DNA from: Phytophthora quininea
Lineage: Eukaryota > Oomycota > Peronosporomycetes > Peronosporales > Peronosporaceae
Length of the DNA: 64,000 nucleotides
Direction: 5' to 3'
NCBI GenBank assembly: GCA_011947345.1
Contig: JAAVTG010000666.1
Location: 124,001-188,000, forward strand
Part shown: one piece after another, positions 23,509 through 35,600 of the stretch
Layout: every line of letters begins with the position of its first letter
Numbering within the stretch: the first letter of the stretch is position 1
The notes under the pieces: model-generated
What the model saw: only the letters and a program-made list of their open reading frames with translations
What the model was told of the DNA's origin: nothing
Database searches by the model: none
Translations under genes and position numbers: made by a program

Positions 23509-26500
23509 TCACCCCATGTAGATCTTTCGCACACGTTGGTAGTTGGGCCAACCATCAACCACGTAGAACTTCTGGTTTTGTGCTGCAGCAATAGCCATGG
23601 GATAATAAAATGTGGCGCTAGTGCTCAGACCATCTGCGGAGCCGACCTGAGCGCAAATTCCCGCATACGTGGTGACGTTGGCTGTGGAAAGATTGATTTT
23701 CCGGATGCAATGGTTGCTCGTGTCCGCGACGTACAAATTACCGTCGGGGCCGATCGTCAATGACGAAGGGAAATAAAATTGTGCTGCCACCCCGACACCA
23801 TCCAGATACCCATTTGATACACCTCCCGCTAGCACAGTTGTGGTACCATCAGGGGTATACTTTCGCACCAAATGTTGCTCCGTGGCGTAAATGTTGTTGG
23901 ACGAATCGATCGCGATACCCACGGTGGATATGTTTCTCGCGAAAGTGCTGTTGGCGCCTGCTGGAGTGATTTTGATGATTTTGGAGCTGTTATAGTCTGC
24001 AATGAACATATTGTCGCTCGAGTCCAAAGCAATAGCCCGCATATCGGCAGATCTAAACGAGGAGTAGTTGCTGACCGTGCCATCACTCGCGATATGTCGA
24101 ACAACCAAGTTGCCAAAGTCGCAAACGAAAAGATCCCCGTAGAGTTTCTCATCGCAAGAGCGCGTGGAGTGCCGAATCTAGCGGTTGTGCGCGGTCCGTT
24201 CAAGAAACCATTGGTGTCACCGCCAGCGTACTCAGAAACATCTGTGGTATCTGACAAACGGAGAATATGGTGATCTGCACTCACATAGATGGAGCCATTG
24301 GCAGCAACGGCGAGGCCGTATCGATACCAAGCATCACCAAGACTGGTGGAGAACACACTGCCGTAGCCAGCGATTGTCGACACGCGCACGTATAACGTTG
24401 TCGGCGCAGTGATAGTGTCCGTCCCGGTGCTGTTTTGAGTGGAGCTTGAATTGGTTTGCATTGTTGGTGTTGGCGTAGGTTTTGATGTGCGTGAAGGTAT
24501 TGGCGTTGGTGTTGGTGTTGCGACTGGGGTAGGAGTCGGCGTTGGAGTTGTTGCTGATTTTGATGAGGAGAATGCGAATGGCTTCACTCCTACGAGCCCT
24601 AGGATGACAATTGCAATTCCTGCACAAATGACGGATAGACTGACAGCACCACAGATCTTCCACGCCCGTGGAATCCCTCGTGGGGGTTATACGCTTTCAC
24701 TGGCGTCATACCATTGGTTTTCAGCTGAGGCTTCGTCTGTAGTTTATCTGCGTCTGGCTTGGGAGGGTCTTTATCTTCAGGTGAACGTGCAGTTGGCTCT
24801 TCAAAAACGACTTCATTAACACCAACCCCAGACCCTTTTTGACTCGCTGCAGATTCATCGTCTTGTGCTTCACTCTCTGACACAGCATCTTCGATTTGTT
24901 CACTGGTATCTTTAACTTCTCCATCTTCTTTGTCAACAGAAGATGCGTTACTACCGTGATCAGAAGCATCTTCGCGGGGTTCATGACCTGATGGTTTTAT
25001 TGCGATAACTGCGATATCTTGACCACCAGTGTCAGACATTTGCTTATCCACTTTGCTGGCATCCTCGCTGGATTTTAACACTTCCGCTTTGGGACTCGCT
25101 CTGTCGGCGTGTACCAACTTCCGTAGGACGTCTGGAAGTGAGGACCGTCGAACTGAAGACGGCTGTTTGAAGATGTTTTCGCCGGGATGGCCGGGCTTTC
25201 CTGGTCGTGAACTTTCGGCGATTCAATATTTGCGACTTCATCGCCGCGTGTTTCATTGTCAGGCTCTGCCTTTTCACTCATTTCAGTCGAAGGAGTTGCT
25301 ATTACCTCGACGGCGCGTACTTCCTCTGCTATCGCAGTTATCATCACGGCAATTGTCGTTGGACTCGAAATCGTTGCCTGCTTGCTCGCCAACACCTTCA
25401 GGGTTTTCACGACCACTTCCATTGTCGGACGAAGCTTTGGGTCCGTATTACAGCACTGCGAGATAAGCTCCCACGCACTATCATTGATCAGCTCGAAGTC
25501 TCTAACGGGGAGCTCCCCATCTTGCTTGTATGCCAGCAATTCTTCGTCGCTAGTGATGTCGACGTAAGGCGATTCGCCTGTCAGCGCGTGGTACAGCGTC
25601 ATTCCGAACGAGTAGACATCCGACGACGCATTCGGCACCTGTCCCTTGACGCACTCGGGCGCCAAATAACGCACGGCGTCGGTGATTTCGATGCCTGCCT
25701 GTTCAGCGGTGCCGTTGACGAGACGTTTGTTCTTCAGCGCGAGATAGTCAAAACTGCGGTCAAAATCGCACACTTTCGCTTGCCGAGTAGTCCCAGTGCC
25801 CGTGATCAGGATGTTGTCGCACTTCAAGTCGCCGTGCACAATCCCAATTTTATGCATCTTTTGCACGCCCTGACCGGCTTGCGCGAGAAGCTCGAGGCTC
25901 AGTTTGCAGCGGTCCGAATCGTTTCGACGAAGAAACGTGTCCAGTGGCCCCAACTCGCAGTACTCCATGACGACGAACGGCGTCTTGGTCAGATAGCAGG
26001 CGCCGTGGAGGCGGCAGACGTTGTCGTTGTTGGCCAAGCGCTGCCAGAGCTTCATCGTGCCGACGAATTTTTGCTTCGCTCTCTCGGACCGATTCACATT
26101 CTCGTTGAAGATCTTGACCGCCACAGTGGTGTCTCCAGAGTAGATTCCTTTATAAATGTTGGCGTCTCCGCCGAACCCCACCACCTTGGACATATCGATA
26201 TCGACGTCGCCTTCCGTAACGTACCAGTCCGGGAGGGAGCTGACTTCGTCGCGGATAACGCGGCTGGAGGTCGCCCACAGCTTCTCTTTCATGACACTAA
26301 CCACCCGGTCTCGACCGGTATTCGTCTGCATCATGGCGTCGTTATGCCGACCCATTTGTGAGATGATCGCGAGCATCTCCCTCTGGTTCTCGGGGTCGCT
26401 CATTTCTTGCAGCACTTCGGGCGAGTCGACGAACTGCATGTACTCCTTTTCTCTCTCCTCCAGAAGAGCCTCCAGCGATTGATTCGCGCGGTTGGCGTTA

Positions 26501-27065
26501 TCAATGACACCACTTGGGTTTGATGACTGATCTACTAACAACTTCGGAGACGACGGGATAAACCCGCGACTGTAGTTGAAGCTGGCGTCAATCGCACACT
26601 CGAGGGTGAGCCGCTCGATCAGTTTGATTTTGGTCTTCTTCGCGTCGATACTCTTCGTGATCACCTCTCGGCGGAACGCAAGCTGCTTAAGGATGTTCAT
26701 TCTGGAAAACTTGTTGACGACACGGCTGTACTGCTGGACTTCGGCCTCGAACTTCAGGATGGTTTCCTGCAGCCCTTCCGTGAGTTTGTCTTGGTTCTGC
26801 ACTTTGTTCATCAGATTCAGGACGTACTTGAAATCGCTCACGTCCTCCTGAATGTTCTTGAACTGGGTCTTGATCAGTTCCGCGGTTTCCTCCATACCGG
26901 CCAGCACTTGGGCGATCTGAAAGCACACTTTGGCAAGCTTGAAGCCGCTTTTACCAAGTCGCCAGACCCGGGCGCGAGTACGTTGGCAGTGGCGACGGCG
27001 GCACTCTCCACTACTTTCATCACACCAGATGCCACGCTGGCAGCAACACGCAAATCGTCCCTCAT
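23509..27065 (-). CDS. Membrane kinase A: helical bundle, TKL-like kinase, TM helix, NHL propeller
   Basis: Start is MRDDLRVAASVASGVMKVVE at 27065 and stop is at 23509-23511, about 1185 residues with corrections. Order: an N-terminal helical region (GMEETAELIKTQF ... VVNKFSRMNILKQLAF) that I read as an MLKL/HeLo-like four-helix bundle; a kinase with glycine loop VGFGGDANIYKG, VAVKIF, catalytic loop HGDLKCDN and CDFDRSF in place of DFG; an acidic linker; one TM helix near 24670-24590 (SVICAGIAIVILGLVG); a TPTPTP stalk; then an NHL propeller (GNLYVADTSNHCIRKI) to the end. Many NxS/T sequons lie only after the TM, fitting an outside C-terminus. One-base run shifts occur at 26949-26952, 25193-25195 (or 25184-25186), 24682-24686 and 24135-24138. 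It is a tandem paralogue of gene B. Confidence 0.85.
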
Positions 27066-27323
27066 GTCGTAGTCCGTTCGGGATGAGACTCAAACCCTGA
27101 ACGCTCACTGCGTAAACTGCCGAGAAATCGGCTTCTGACAGCAGTCATCCGTCAACAGCCCACCCTCGCATGACCATTGTGGTTTCATCTATTCGTGCGG
27201 CGTGAATAATGTATGCGTCGAAAATAGTTATGGGATGGTGGTTTCCGCAAACGTGGGGGCTCTTTGCCCAGAACGAGAAGTTGACAAGCGAAAAAGTTGC
27301 ATATCTGATCCGTATTCAGCTGT
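27066..27323. other. Spacer between the two kinase genes
   Basis: Some 258 bases lie between the stop of kinase B and the start of kinase A, both on the minus strand. I see no gene here. It should hold the kinase A promoter. Confidence 0.5.
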
Positions 27324-30300
27324 TCAGCCCCAATATATCTTTCTCACGCGTTGCATGGTTGAAAACCCGTCGACCACGAACAGCTTTCGGTTCGCTGCAG
27401 CAGCGATCGCCATGGGCTCGTAGAACGTGGCGTTCGAGCCGAAACCATCCGCAGAGCCGTACTGACCGCAAATTCCCGCGTGAGTGGTGACGACAGTGGT
27501 GTTAAGGCTGATCTTGCGGATGCAGTGGTTTGAGGTATCTGCGACATACAAGTCGCCGTCGGAGCCGATCGTCAACGACGTGGGGATGCTAAAGCGCGCG
27601 GCTTCTGCGGCAGCGTCCAAAATCCTCTTGTCGCTACTGCACCAGCTAATATACTCGAGGTACCGGTAGGAGTAAACATCCGAACCGCATTCCTATCGAT
27701 GACGTACACGTTGTCGGACGCATCGATTGCCATGCTTGTCGTGGATATGTTGGCTGCGAAAGTTGTGTTGCCGGTGCCGTCCGATGAAATTTTGGTTATT
27801 GTGGCGCTAGAATAATCCGAGACGAACACGTTTCCACTCAAATCCACAGCCGCGCCACGCAAGTCTGTCGAGGTAAACGAGGAAAAGTTGCTGACCGTGC
27901 CGTCGCTCGCAATTTGTCGAACCACCGAATTGCCGAAGTCGCAAACGAAAAGGTTTCCCGTGGAGTTTCTCATCGCAAGGCCTCGCGGTTCGTCGAACGT
28001 AGCGTTGGTACGGGGTCCGTTCTGGAAACCGTAGTTGACACCTCCAGCGTAGACCGATAGATCCGTGCTATCCGACAGACGGAGAATGTGGTGATCTGCA
28101 CTCACATAGATGGAGCCATTGGCAGCAACGGCGAGGCCGTATCGATACCAAGCATCACCAAGACTGATGGAGAACACACTGCCGTAGCCAGCGATCGTCG
28201 ACACGCGCACGTATAACGTTGTCGGCGCAGTGATAGTGTCCGTCCCGGTGCTGTTTTGTGTGGAGCTTGAATTGCTTCGCATTGTTGGGGTTGGCGTAGG
28301 TTTTGATGTGCGTGAAGGTGTTGGCGTTGGTGTTGCGACTGGGGTAGGAGTCGGCGTTGGAGTTGATGCTGATGTTGACGTAGAATTTCTGGTGATCGAC
28401 GCCTTCCAGGACGCGAACGGTTCCACTCCTACAAATGCTAGAATGGCGATGACTGCAATACCCGCACAGATAATTGATACGGCAACAGCCAAAAGCAGTA
28501 GCTTCCACGACCGTGCCCCACCTCGCCTTGGTTTGTTGGTAAGGAGCTTGACCGGTGTCAACTGGTCGGGTTTTGTTTGTGGCGCTTGAGGTTCTACCAC
28601 TGCGATCAACCCCGCTGGCTTCTCTTCAACAGGGGCTGGAAATACTTGATTCGGCAAATTCTGGCGCGGGCTACTTGAACTGATAGTTGAAGAAGACACT
28701 ACTTCGGCGACTGGGAGAGGAGCAGGAGCTACTTTGTTTGCGAAATATGTTAAAGGAGTCGGCTTTGTCTCTTGTTGCTGGTTAGACAGCGCTCTCAAAG
28801 CCTTTGCGATTTTCTCCATCGGTGGGCGCTGTTCAGGGTTTCTATGGCAACATTGGTTGAAGAGGTCCCAAGCGTCATCATTGATCAGCTCGTAGTCACG
28901 CGTTGGTAGTTCTCGATCCAACTTGCACGTACGCAATTCATCATTGCTAGAAATATCGGCGTATGGTGTTTCACCCACAAGAGCATGGAAGAGCGTCATT
29001 CCAAAGGAATACACATCCGTTTTGCTGTTCGGTACCAATCCTTCGACACACTCGGGAGCTAAATAGCGTAACGCGTCCGTCAACTCAACTCCTGCTTGAG
29101 CTGCTGTACCATTCACGAGACGTTTATTCTTCAGCGAGATCCAGTCAAAACTGCGGTCGAAATCGCAGATTTTTGCTTGGTGGTTAGCACCAGTCACGAG
29201 GATGTTGTCACACTTCAAGTCGCCGTGCACAATGCCAATCGAATGCATCTTGTGGAGCGCTTGGGCGGCTTGCGCAAGAATCTCGAGGCTAAACTTGTAG
29301 CGGTTGGGCTCGTCTTGACGTAGAAACTTATCTAGTGGCCCATGCTCGCAGTGCTCCATCACTATGAATGGGGTTGCAGTGAGATAGCAGGCGCCGTGAA
29401 GACGGCAAATATTTTCATGGCTTAAACGTTCCCAGAGGCGCATTGTGCTGATGAACTTTTGCTTCGCTTCTTCTGATCGATTCACGTCTGCGTTGAATAT
29501 CTTGATGGCCACAAGAGTCTCACCATACAGTAACCCTTTGTAAATGTTCGCATCTCCACCAAACCCGAGAACTGCGGTCTTGTCGATGTCAACCTCGCCC
29601 TCCGTAATGTACCAGTCCGGAAGTCTACTCACTTCATCACGAATGGCAGCTGTCGAGGTCGCCCACAGTTTCTCTTTCATAACGTTGACAACACGATCAC
29701 GACTAGCTTGTTTGCTCTGCAGCATGGCTTCGTTGCGACGGCTGATGTGGGAGATAATCGCCAGCATTTCCTTCTGGTTCTGAGGGTCGCTCATTTCCTG
29801 AATCACCTCTGGCGAATCCACAAGCTGCATATATTCTTTTCGCGCTCCTCCAGAACTTGGTCCAGCGTGCGCGAGCTTCGTTTTGGCACGCTGGGGTCAT
29901 GCTCACGACTGTAGTTGGAACTCCCATCGATTGCACATTCCATTGTAAGACGCTTCTCCAGTTTTTCCTTGGTCCGCATCGCGTTGGCACTCACTTCGCT
30001 GACGCGGCTTCGAAATGTAAGTTGCTTGAGCATATTCATGTTGGAGAACTTATTGACAACATCACTGTACTGGTTGACCTCTTTCTCAAACCGCAAAATC
30101 GTTTCTTGCAGGCCCTCTGTGAGTTTGGTTTGGTTTTGCACGCGATCATTTAGAAGATTCAAAGTGTACTTGAACTCCTCGACGTCCTCCTGGATGTTCT
30201 TGAATTGGGTCTGAATGGTGCCCGCCGTTTTTTCCATTCCAGCCAAGACCTGGCCGATCTGAATACACACTTTGGCAAGCTTGAAGCCTTCCTTCACCAG

Positions 30301-30408
30301 GCTACCAGACCCAGGCGCGATGATGTTGGCGGTGATGACAGCAGCGGTCTCTACCACTTTCATCACGTTGGACGCCACATTAGCAACAGTAAACAAGTCG
30401 TCGCTCAT
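27324..30408 (-). CDS. Membrane kinase B: helical bundle, TKL-like kinase, TM helix, NHL propeller
   Basis: Start is MSDDLFTVANVASNVMKVVE at 30408 and stop is at 27324, about 1028 residues. It has the same plan as gene A. The helical bundle includes ILRFEKEVNQYSDVVNKFSN. The kinase has VLGFGGDANIYKG, VAIKIF, HGDLKCDN and ICDFDRSFD, then RYLAPECVEG and SDVYSFGMT-like KTDVYSFGMTLFHA. One TM helix is at about 28510-28430 (AVSIICAGIAVIAILAF). A Ser/Thr/Pro stalk and NHL repeats follow (GSIYVSADHHILRL, GNLFVCDFGNSVVRQI, GDLYVADTSNHCIRKI). It has a shorter acidic linker than A. Run-length shifts lie at TTTT 29837-29840 and AAAA 27619-27622. The likely role is a signalling receptor; ligand and target are unknown. 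Confidence 0.87.
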
Positions 30409-30670
30409 CTTTTGAACTCGTGACTCCTTCGACTGCTGTAGTACTTGATTTGCGAATTCTTCGTCCTCTCTTGAGACTACCTAAGGGCGTGAACTTGAGG
30501 AAGACACGAGGGAAATTAACTTTTCAGTCAGTATCTACGGACGCTTCTATTCTTGCAGTTGAGTCATCGCAGTCGTAAATAGCGTGAGATGAGTAGCCTG
30601 TATCAGTATAAACTTGAAACACACAACAGACCAAAGTCTGTCTCCATGAAGCAACGCGTGTTGTCCAATC
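30409..30670. other. Intergenic between kinase B start and p24 stop
   Basis: No coding signal is seen in these 262 bases. They should contain the kinase B promoter and the p24 3' end. Confidence 0.5.
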
Positions 30671-31695
30671 TTACACCAGTTTCTTCTTGTGGAAGTATTG
30701 CTGAAGGTGTTTAGCCTGGTAAAACCCCGTCACGAGCAGGATCGTTATCTGTAGAGCGATCGTGTTAGCTGTGATAAAACTAAGAGTGACGAAGCCACAA
30801 TCGTCACCTGTAGCACCGACATCAACGTGGCGCGTTGATTGTTGCTTTCGACAGACGACTGCAGCATCAAGCTCTTTCCCTGTGAAGGCGTAAGCGTCAG
30901 TTGCTACAGTAACATCTCAGGACAAAGCATGCCGAGGTCATTAAAGATAAAAAGAAAACCTTGGCATAATCCTGGTTGCGCTGGATCGCCGTCACACGAT
31001 CGCGCAGCTTCAGAATCCCCAAGTGGAGGTCGTCCATTTGGTTCTTCTTGGCCAGATTTTGGTACTCCTCGTGACTCGTTCCCATCTTCAGCTTCAACGC
31101 GAAGCGCTACAGTAGCAAACGCGTAAGCACTAGCCAGCCATCAACGAGCACCAAGGCTTTACCATCACGGCATCATCTGGAAGCGCGAAGTTGGACGAAT
31201 CCAAGCTGACACAAACCCAGTGGGCGCCATTGTGCTGCGCAGTGAACGAGATGGCCCCTACACGTAAAAGTGTTAGTAGTATGAACCCCACTGCAGGAAC
31301 TCCGGCAGCAGCACCTTCTTGCTGGTCGCCTCTTTCTTCACGAGCGTGTTTTCCTCCGCTCCCTTGGCCGGATCTGGCGCGTAGAACGCCAATATCGTCT
31401 TCTGCTCTCCAATGGTCAGTCCCCACAATCAGTGAACAACACAGCACTCCATTCTCCTCTACTACTTGTGTACCATGACGTCTGTGGTGTCGGGGAGTCG
31501 AACTCGGCGCGGAAAGTTGTGGACGCAGGAACATCCGCCAGAAAGCAGCGGTGACCCTACAGGACCCAAAACAGCGTCAGTACCAGACCTTGCATACCAC
31601 TACAAGGCGGATATCTTCACCTCCTTCTGCACGTTGAAATACAGAGCCTCCGTGGGAGCGAACAAGCCCAGGAACAGCAGCAGCAGTCGTGGCAT
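30671..31695 (-). CDS. p24/emp24/gp25L family cargo receptor (TMED)
   Basis: p24 proteins cycle between ER and Golgi in COPI/COPII vesicles and help export GPI-anchored proteins. Seven exons are proposed: 31695-31621, 31556-31474, 31404-31287 (or ending 31315), 31257-31163, 31106-30960, 30878/9-30808 and 30748-30671. Exon 1 is a signal peptide plus ALYFNVQKE. Exon 2 gives HRCFLADVPAS. The GOLD domain continues through ISFTAQHNGAHWVCV. A coiled region (LRDRVTAIQRNQDYAK) precedes the single TM helix (VLQITILLVTGFYQAKHL) and the tail HKKKLV, whose KKLV is a dilysine COPI signal. Exon 2 is one base short in the C4 run of TCCCCGAC (about 31500). Exon 3 has either a 29-nt intron with branch TACTAAC or a 57-nt intron with one missing G. 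Confidence 0.83.
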
Positions 31696-31796
31696 GGCTT
31701 CAGTCCTTGTTCTCTTTTAATTGGGCCATCCTGTGATCGGTCACCCATACTTTGCTTCAGTGTGTTTATTACTGATTCAGACTCTCGACCGTCGGC

Positions 31797-32444
31797 ATGT
31801 CCAAGGAGGGCTTCCTGCTGCTGCACGACGAGGGCCGCCGCAGCCACATCTACTACTGCGTACTGGGGAGGGCAAGCTGCAGTTCTACACGCGCAGAGAC
31901 CGTGGAGTGATGGTCAGAGAGGTGCTGCTGTCCCGCTCGAGACTCAAAGTGCGCGGCATCCCTGACGTCGATGGTCGTGGCTGCCCCTACAGCTTCTCAG
32001 TCAAGTTGCAGCGGTCCCGTATTCGAGACGGACGCGTGTACGTCTACGGGACGCCCGTTCTGCTGGTGATGAGTGCCCCCACGTGGGGAGAGCGCAAGGC
32101 CTGGGGAAATGCCATCCACGCGTGGCAACGGAATTACTGGGGAGCCACAGCACAAGGCAATGGGACTGGCGGATGACGAGCTGGAAGTCTTCTTTGAGAC
32201 CCAGTTCAAGGCGCTGCAGATGGTGCTGCAGACATCACTGCCAGAGCCTGCGGAGAGGGACAGTCACTCGAGGAAACGCACAGTCAAGGCGGCAGTGCCG
32301 AAAGTGTTGTTTGGGAAGGCCCAGGCAGTGAAGAAGATGGGGAATAGAGTGGGGAAGAAGCTCAGGGAGAAGTCGGTGACGTTTTCGTTGCCGCAAATGG
32401 GCTTGACCGTGTCAACATCCGTGCAGAACCCTCCGACGTGCTGA
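31797..32444 (+). CDS. PH-domain protein, about 215 residues
   Basis: From MSKEGFLLLHDEGRRSHIYY the sequence reads as the first strands of a pleckstrin homology domain: one G added to the GGGG at 31865-31868 gives GKLQFYTRRDRG. Later strands follow (YSFSVKLQRS, VYVYGTPVLLVMSAP) and the terminal helix WGERKAWGNAIHAW carries the invariant PH-domain Trp. After about 32155 the frame must change again, by one extra or two missing bases, to continue as MGLADDELEVFFETQFKAL. It ends in a Lys-rich basic tail (KKMGNRVGKKLREKS). Probably a phosphoinositide- or membrane-binding adaptor. It starts 101 bases from the divergent p24 gene. Confidence 0.7.
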
Positions 32445-32657
32445 CAAGGGCATTGTAGCTTAGCTTAGTAAAATTGATTATATAGGCAAAAGTAGTGAGA
32501 AAATGAAGTTCGTGTTTTCTTGCATATGGTACTCCACGCTACACTGGTGGTAGCACTAGTTGCACATGTTTGCAAGTGTCAAACAGTAGAAATGTACTCG
32601 AAGTGAATCCAATCACTCCGATCAAGCACATCACTTTCAGCATCGGTAGTCCTCAAG
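32445..32657. other. Convergent 3' spacer
   Basis: This separates the PH-domain gene and the repeat surface-protein gene, which end facing each other. It is AT-rich and no gene is seen. Confidence 0.5.
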
Positions 32658-35600
32658 TTACAGCAAAATCACTGCAACCCAGCTCAGCCATGCCAGCACA
32701 ATCGCAAGAAGAGAGCCGACAGAGAAAAGCGATGATGCCGCCGATTTCGCTGTGCCGGTACTTGTTGTAGTCGTCGGGGTGGGGGCTGCTGTCGTTGATG
32801 CCGGCGCCGTCGTTGTTGCAGGTGTTGTAGTTGGGGTCACGGTAGTAGGCACAGGTGCTTGTGTAGGTATGTACTGGAACGCGTAATACTTGCTGTTCCC
32901 AACACAAGTGTGGTTGGCCAATTGACCAGAAGCCAGGGTAACGTTAGTCGCTGTGCCAGAGCACATCACACCCGAGTACATCATAAGAGATGCCGATCCA
33001 TCCGTGCCCAACGTAGCAGTGAAACTAGAAGCACCGTCCACCCCAGCGTGACAATTAGCATCGGCAGCATATGCCAAAATACCTTGAGGTGTGGCACAGT
33101 TTGAGCCCTGCGCGTACAGTTCCGTAACTACGTACGGGGTCGTACCGAATGATGACCTTGCATACGCGTAAGAATCATCAAGGCAGTCGTAGGCCAGGGA
33201 GCGGTTACCAATTACAATACACGAAGCAGGAGTGCAAGTCGTAGTGTTTGCGATCGATATCTGCGCACAGGGTACCACAAGTCGCTCCATCATAAGCAGC
33301 AACAGCAGACAAATACCTGGGGCTCATGCCAAACACAAGCTTATCCTTGATCCCATTTGCATCGCCAGCGCACGAATTGCCCCTCGTCTGAGATACCGTC
33401 GCGATCAATGTATTTGAAGCCGCTCCAGTGGTATCGTTGCACGAAGTCGAAGCCGAGTACGTCACAATTTTAACGGCCCCTGACAAACTTAAGGTTGCGA
33501 TAAAACTGGTGGCATTTCCTGTTGTGTGACAAACGCCATCAGCTTCGTATGTCACGATGCCAGTCAAATCCGTCACCGCACAATTTTGGCCGGTTGCATA
33601 CGATTCGACCGTCACGAAAGGCGTCGCAGGAAATGCCACTGGAATGTCATTCCGATAAGTGGAGATCGTGCTTGAGCATAATTTTCGCTGGTAGGGGAGC
33701 CGAGCCGCACGTCGCGATACTTGTGCAAGTAGAGTTTCCTGTAACCGCTATCGACCATTGAGACGGGACAGTCGAGGCACAATTTCCCGTGTTCGAGTCA
33801 TATGAAGCAGTTGTTGTCAACGCAAGCGGCGTATTCGCCGTGCTGAGATATACTTTTTGTCCAGCACACCCGTTGCTCCACCACCACAGTCGTTCGTAGT
33901 TAGTTGCGAGGCATTTGCTCGCAAGACGACAGACATACCATTGCTACAAGCTGTGTCTGTGTAGGACTTCACGACAGTTCTGTCCGGCGTAGTCACAGCT
34001 TTGAAGCTGCCACTTCCAGTGATATGACATTTCCCATCCGCCGCATACGTTGTGACACTCACCAAATCTGTCGGTGCACATTTTTTACCAGCAGCATACG
34101 CTTCCACAGTCACGTAGGCCTGCGGTCCCGAGTTCAAACCAAACAACGCGGTTGCCGCCGAATAATACGACGACGACGGGTTACATACCACACGAGTGAA
34201 CGGAGCGGCAGTCGCAGTGCACGTTGCCGTCGCTGCCGACGTACAAGTCGTCGAAGCAATCGCCGTCGAAGACCACTGCGCAGGAACCACAGTGCTTCCA
34301 CAAGAGCTGGTGCTAGCATCGTACGTGGCCGTCGACGTATAGAACAACGAGGTAGTTCCTGTTGCGGTCACCTTCTTGTCCAGCACGCCATTCGCAGCAG
34401 TGCAATCATTCGTCGTCAACTGCGCTGCTGTCGCATCGACCACTACAACCTCACCAGCACTGCATGCTGTGTCCGTGTACGTTTTCACGACGGTTCTGGT
34501 GGCCGTCGTCACCGCCTTGAAACTTCCACTTCCAGTGATATGACACTTTCCGTCGGCTTCATAGGTCACAATACTTGTCAACTCGGTCGGTGCACACTGT
34601 TTACTCGCAACATACGACTCCACAGCCACATACGCCTGTGATCCAAACAATGCAGTCGCCGCTGAGTAATACGCCGCTGAAGGATTACAAACCACACGAG
34701 TGAACGGAGCGGTAGTCGCAGTGCACGTTGCCGTCGCTGCTGACGTGCAAGTCGTCGGTGCGATTGCCGTCGAAGACCATTGTGCAGGAATTGCCGTATT
34801 ACCGCAAGAGTTGGTATCATAGGTTGCCGTAGAGGTAACATACAGAACCGTTGAGCCCGTTGGATAAACCATCTTATCTACAACCCCTCCCGCAGCTGTG
34901 CAGTTGTTCGTAGCCAACAACGCTGCAGTCGCATTCACCACCACCGAATCCCCAGCACTACAAGCTGTATCCGTATAGGTTTTCACGAAAGTTCTGGTGG
35001 ACGTCGTCACCGCCTTGAAACTTCCACTTCCAGTGATATGACACTTTCCATCAGCCAAGAACGTCACAATACCAGTCAAGTCTGTTGGAGCACACGCTTT
35101 ACCAGCAGTATATGACTCCACAGTCACGTAGGCCTGCGGTCCCGAGTTCAAACCAAACAACGCGGTTGCCGCCGAATAATACGACGACGACGGGTTACAT
35201 ACCACACGAGTGAACGGAGCGGCAGTCGCAGTGCACGTTGCCGTCGCTGCCGACGTACAAGTCGTCGAAGCAATCGCCGTCGAAGACCACTGCGCAGGAA
35301 CCACAGTGCTTCCACAAGAGCTGGTGCTGGCATCGTACGTGGCCGTCGACGTGTAGAACACCGCAGGTGACGTTCCTGTTGCAGTCACCTTCTTGTCCAG
35401 AACGCCGTTCGCAGCAGTGCAGTCATTCGTCGTCAACTGCGCTGCTGTCGCATCCACCACTACAACCTCACCAGCACTGCATGCTGTGTCCGTGTACGTT
35501 TTCACGACGGTTCTGGTGGCCGTCGTCACCGCCTTGAAACTTCCACTTCCAGTGATATGACACTTTCCGTCGGCTTCATACGTCGTGATACTCACAATGT

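Noticed and set aside
25207..26361. 384-residue open frame on the plus strand
   Set aside because: Antisense shadow of kinase A; no motif.
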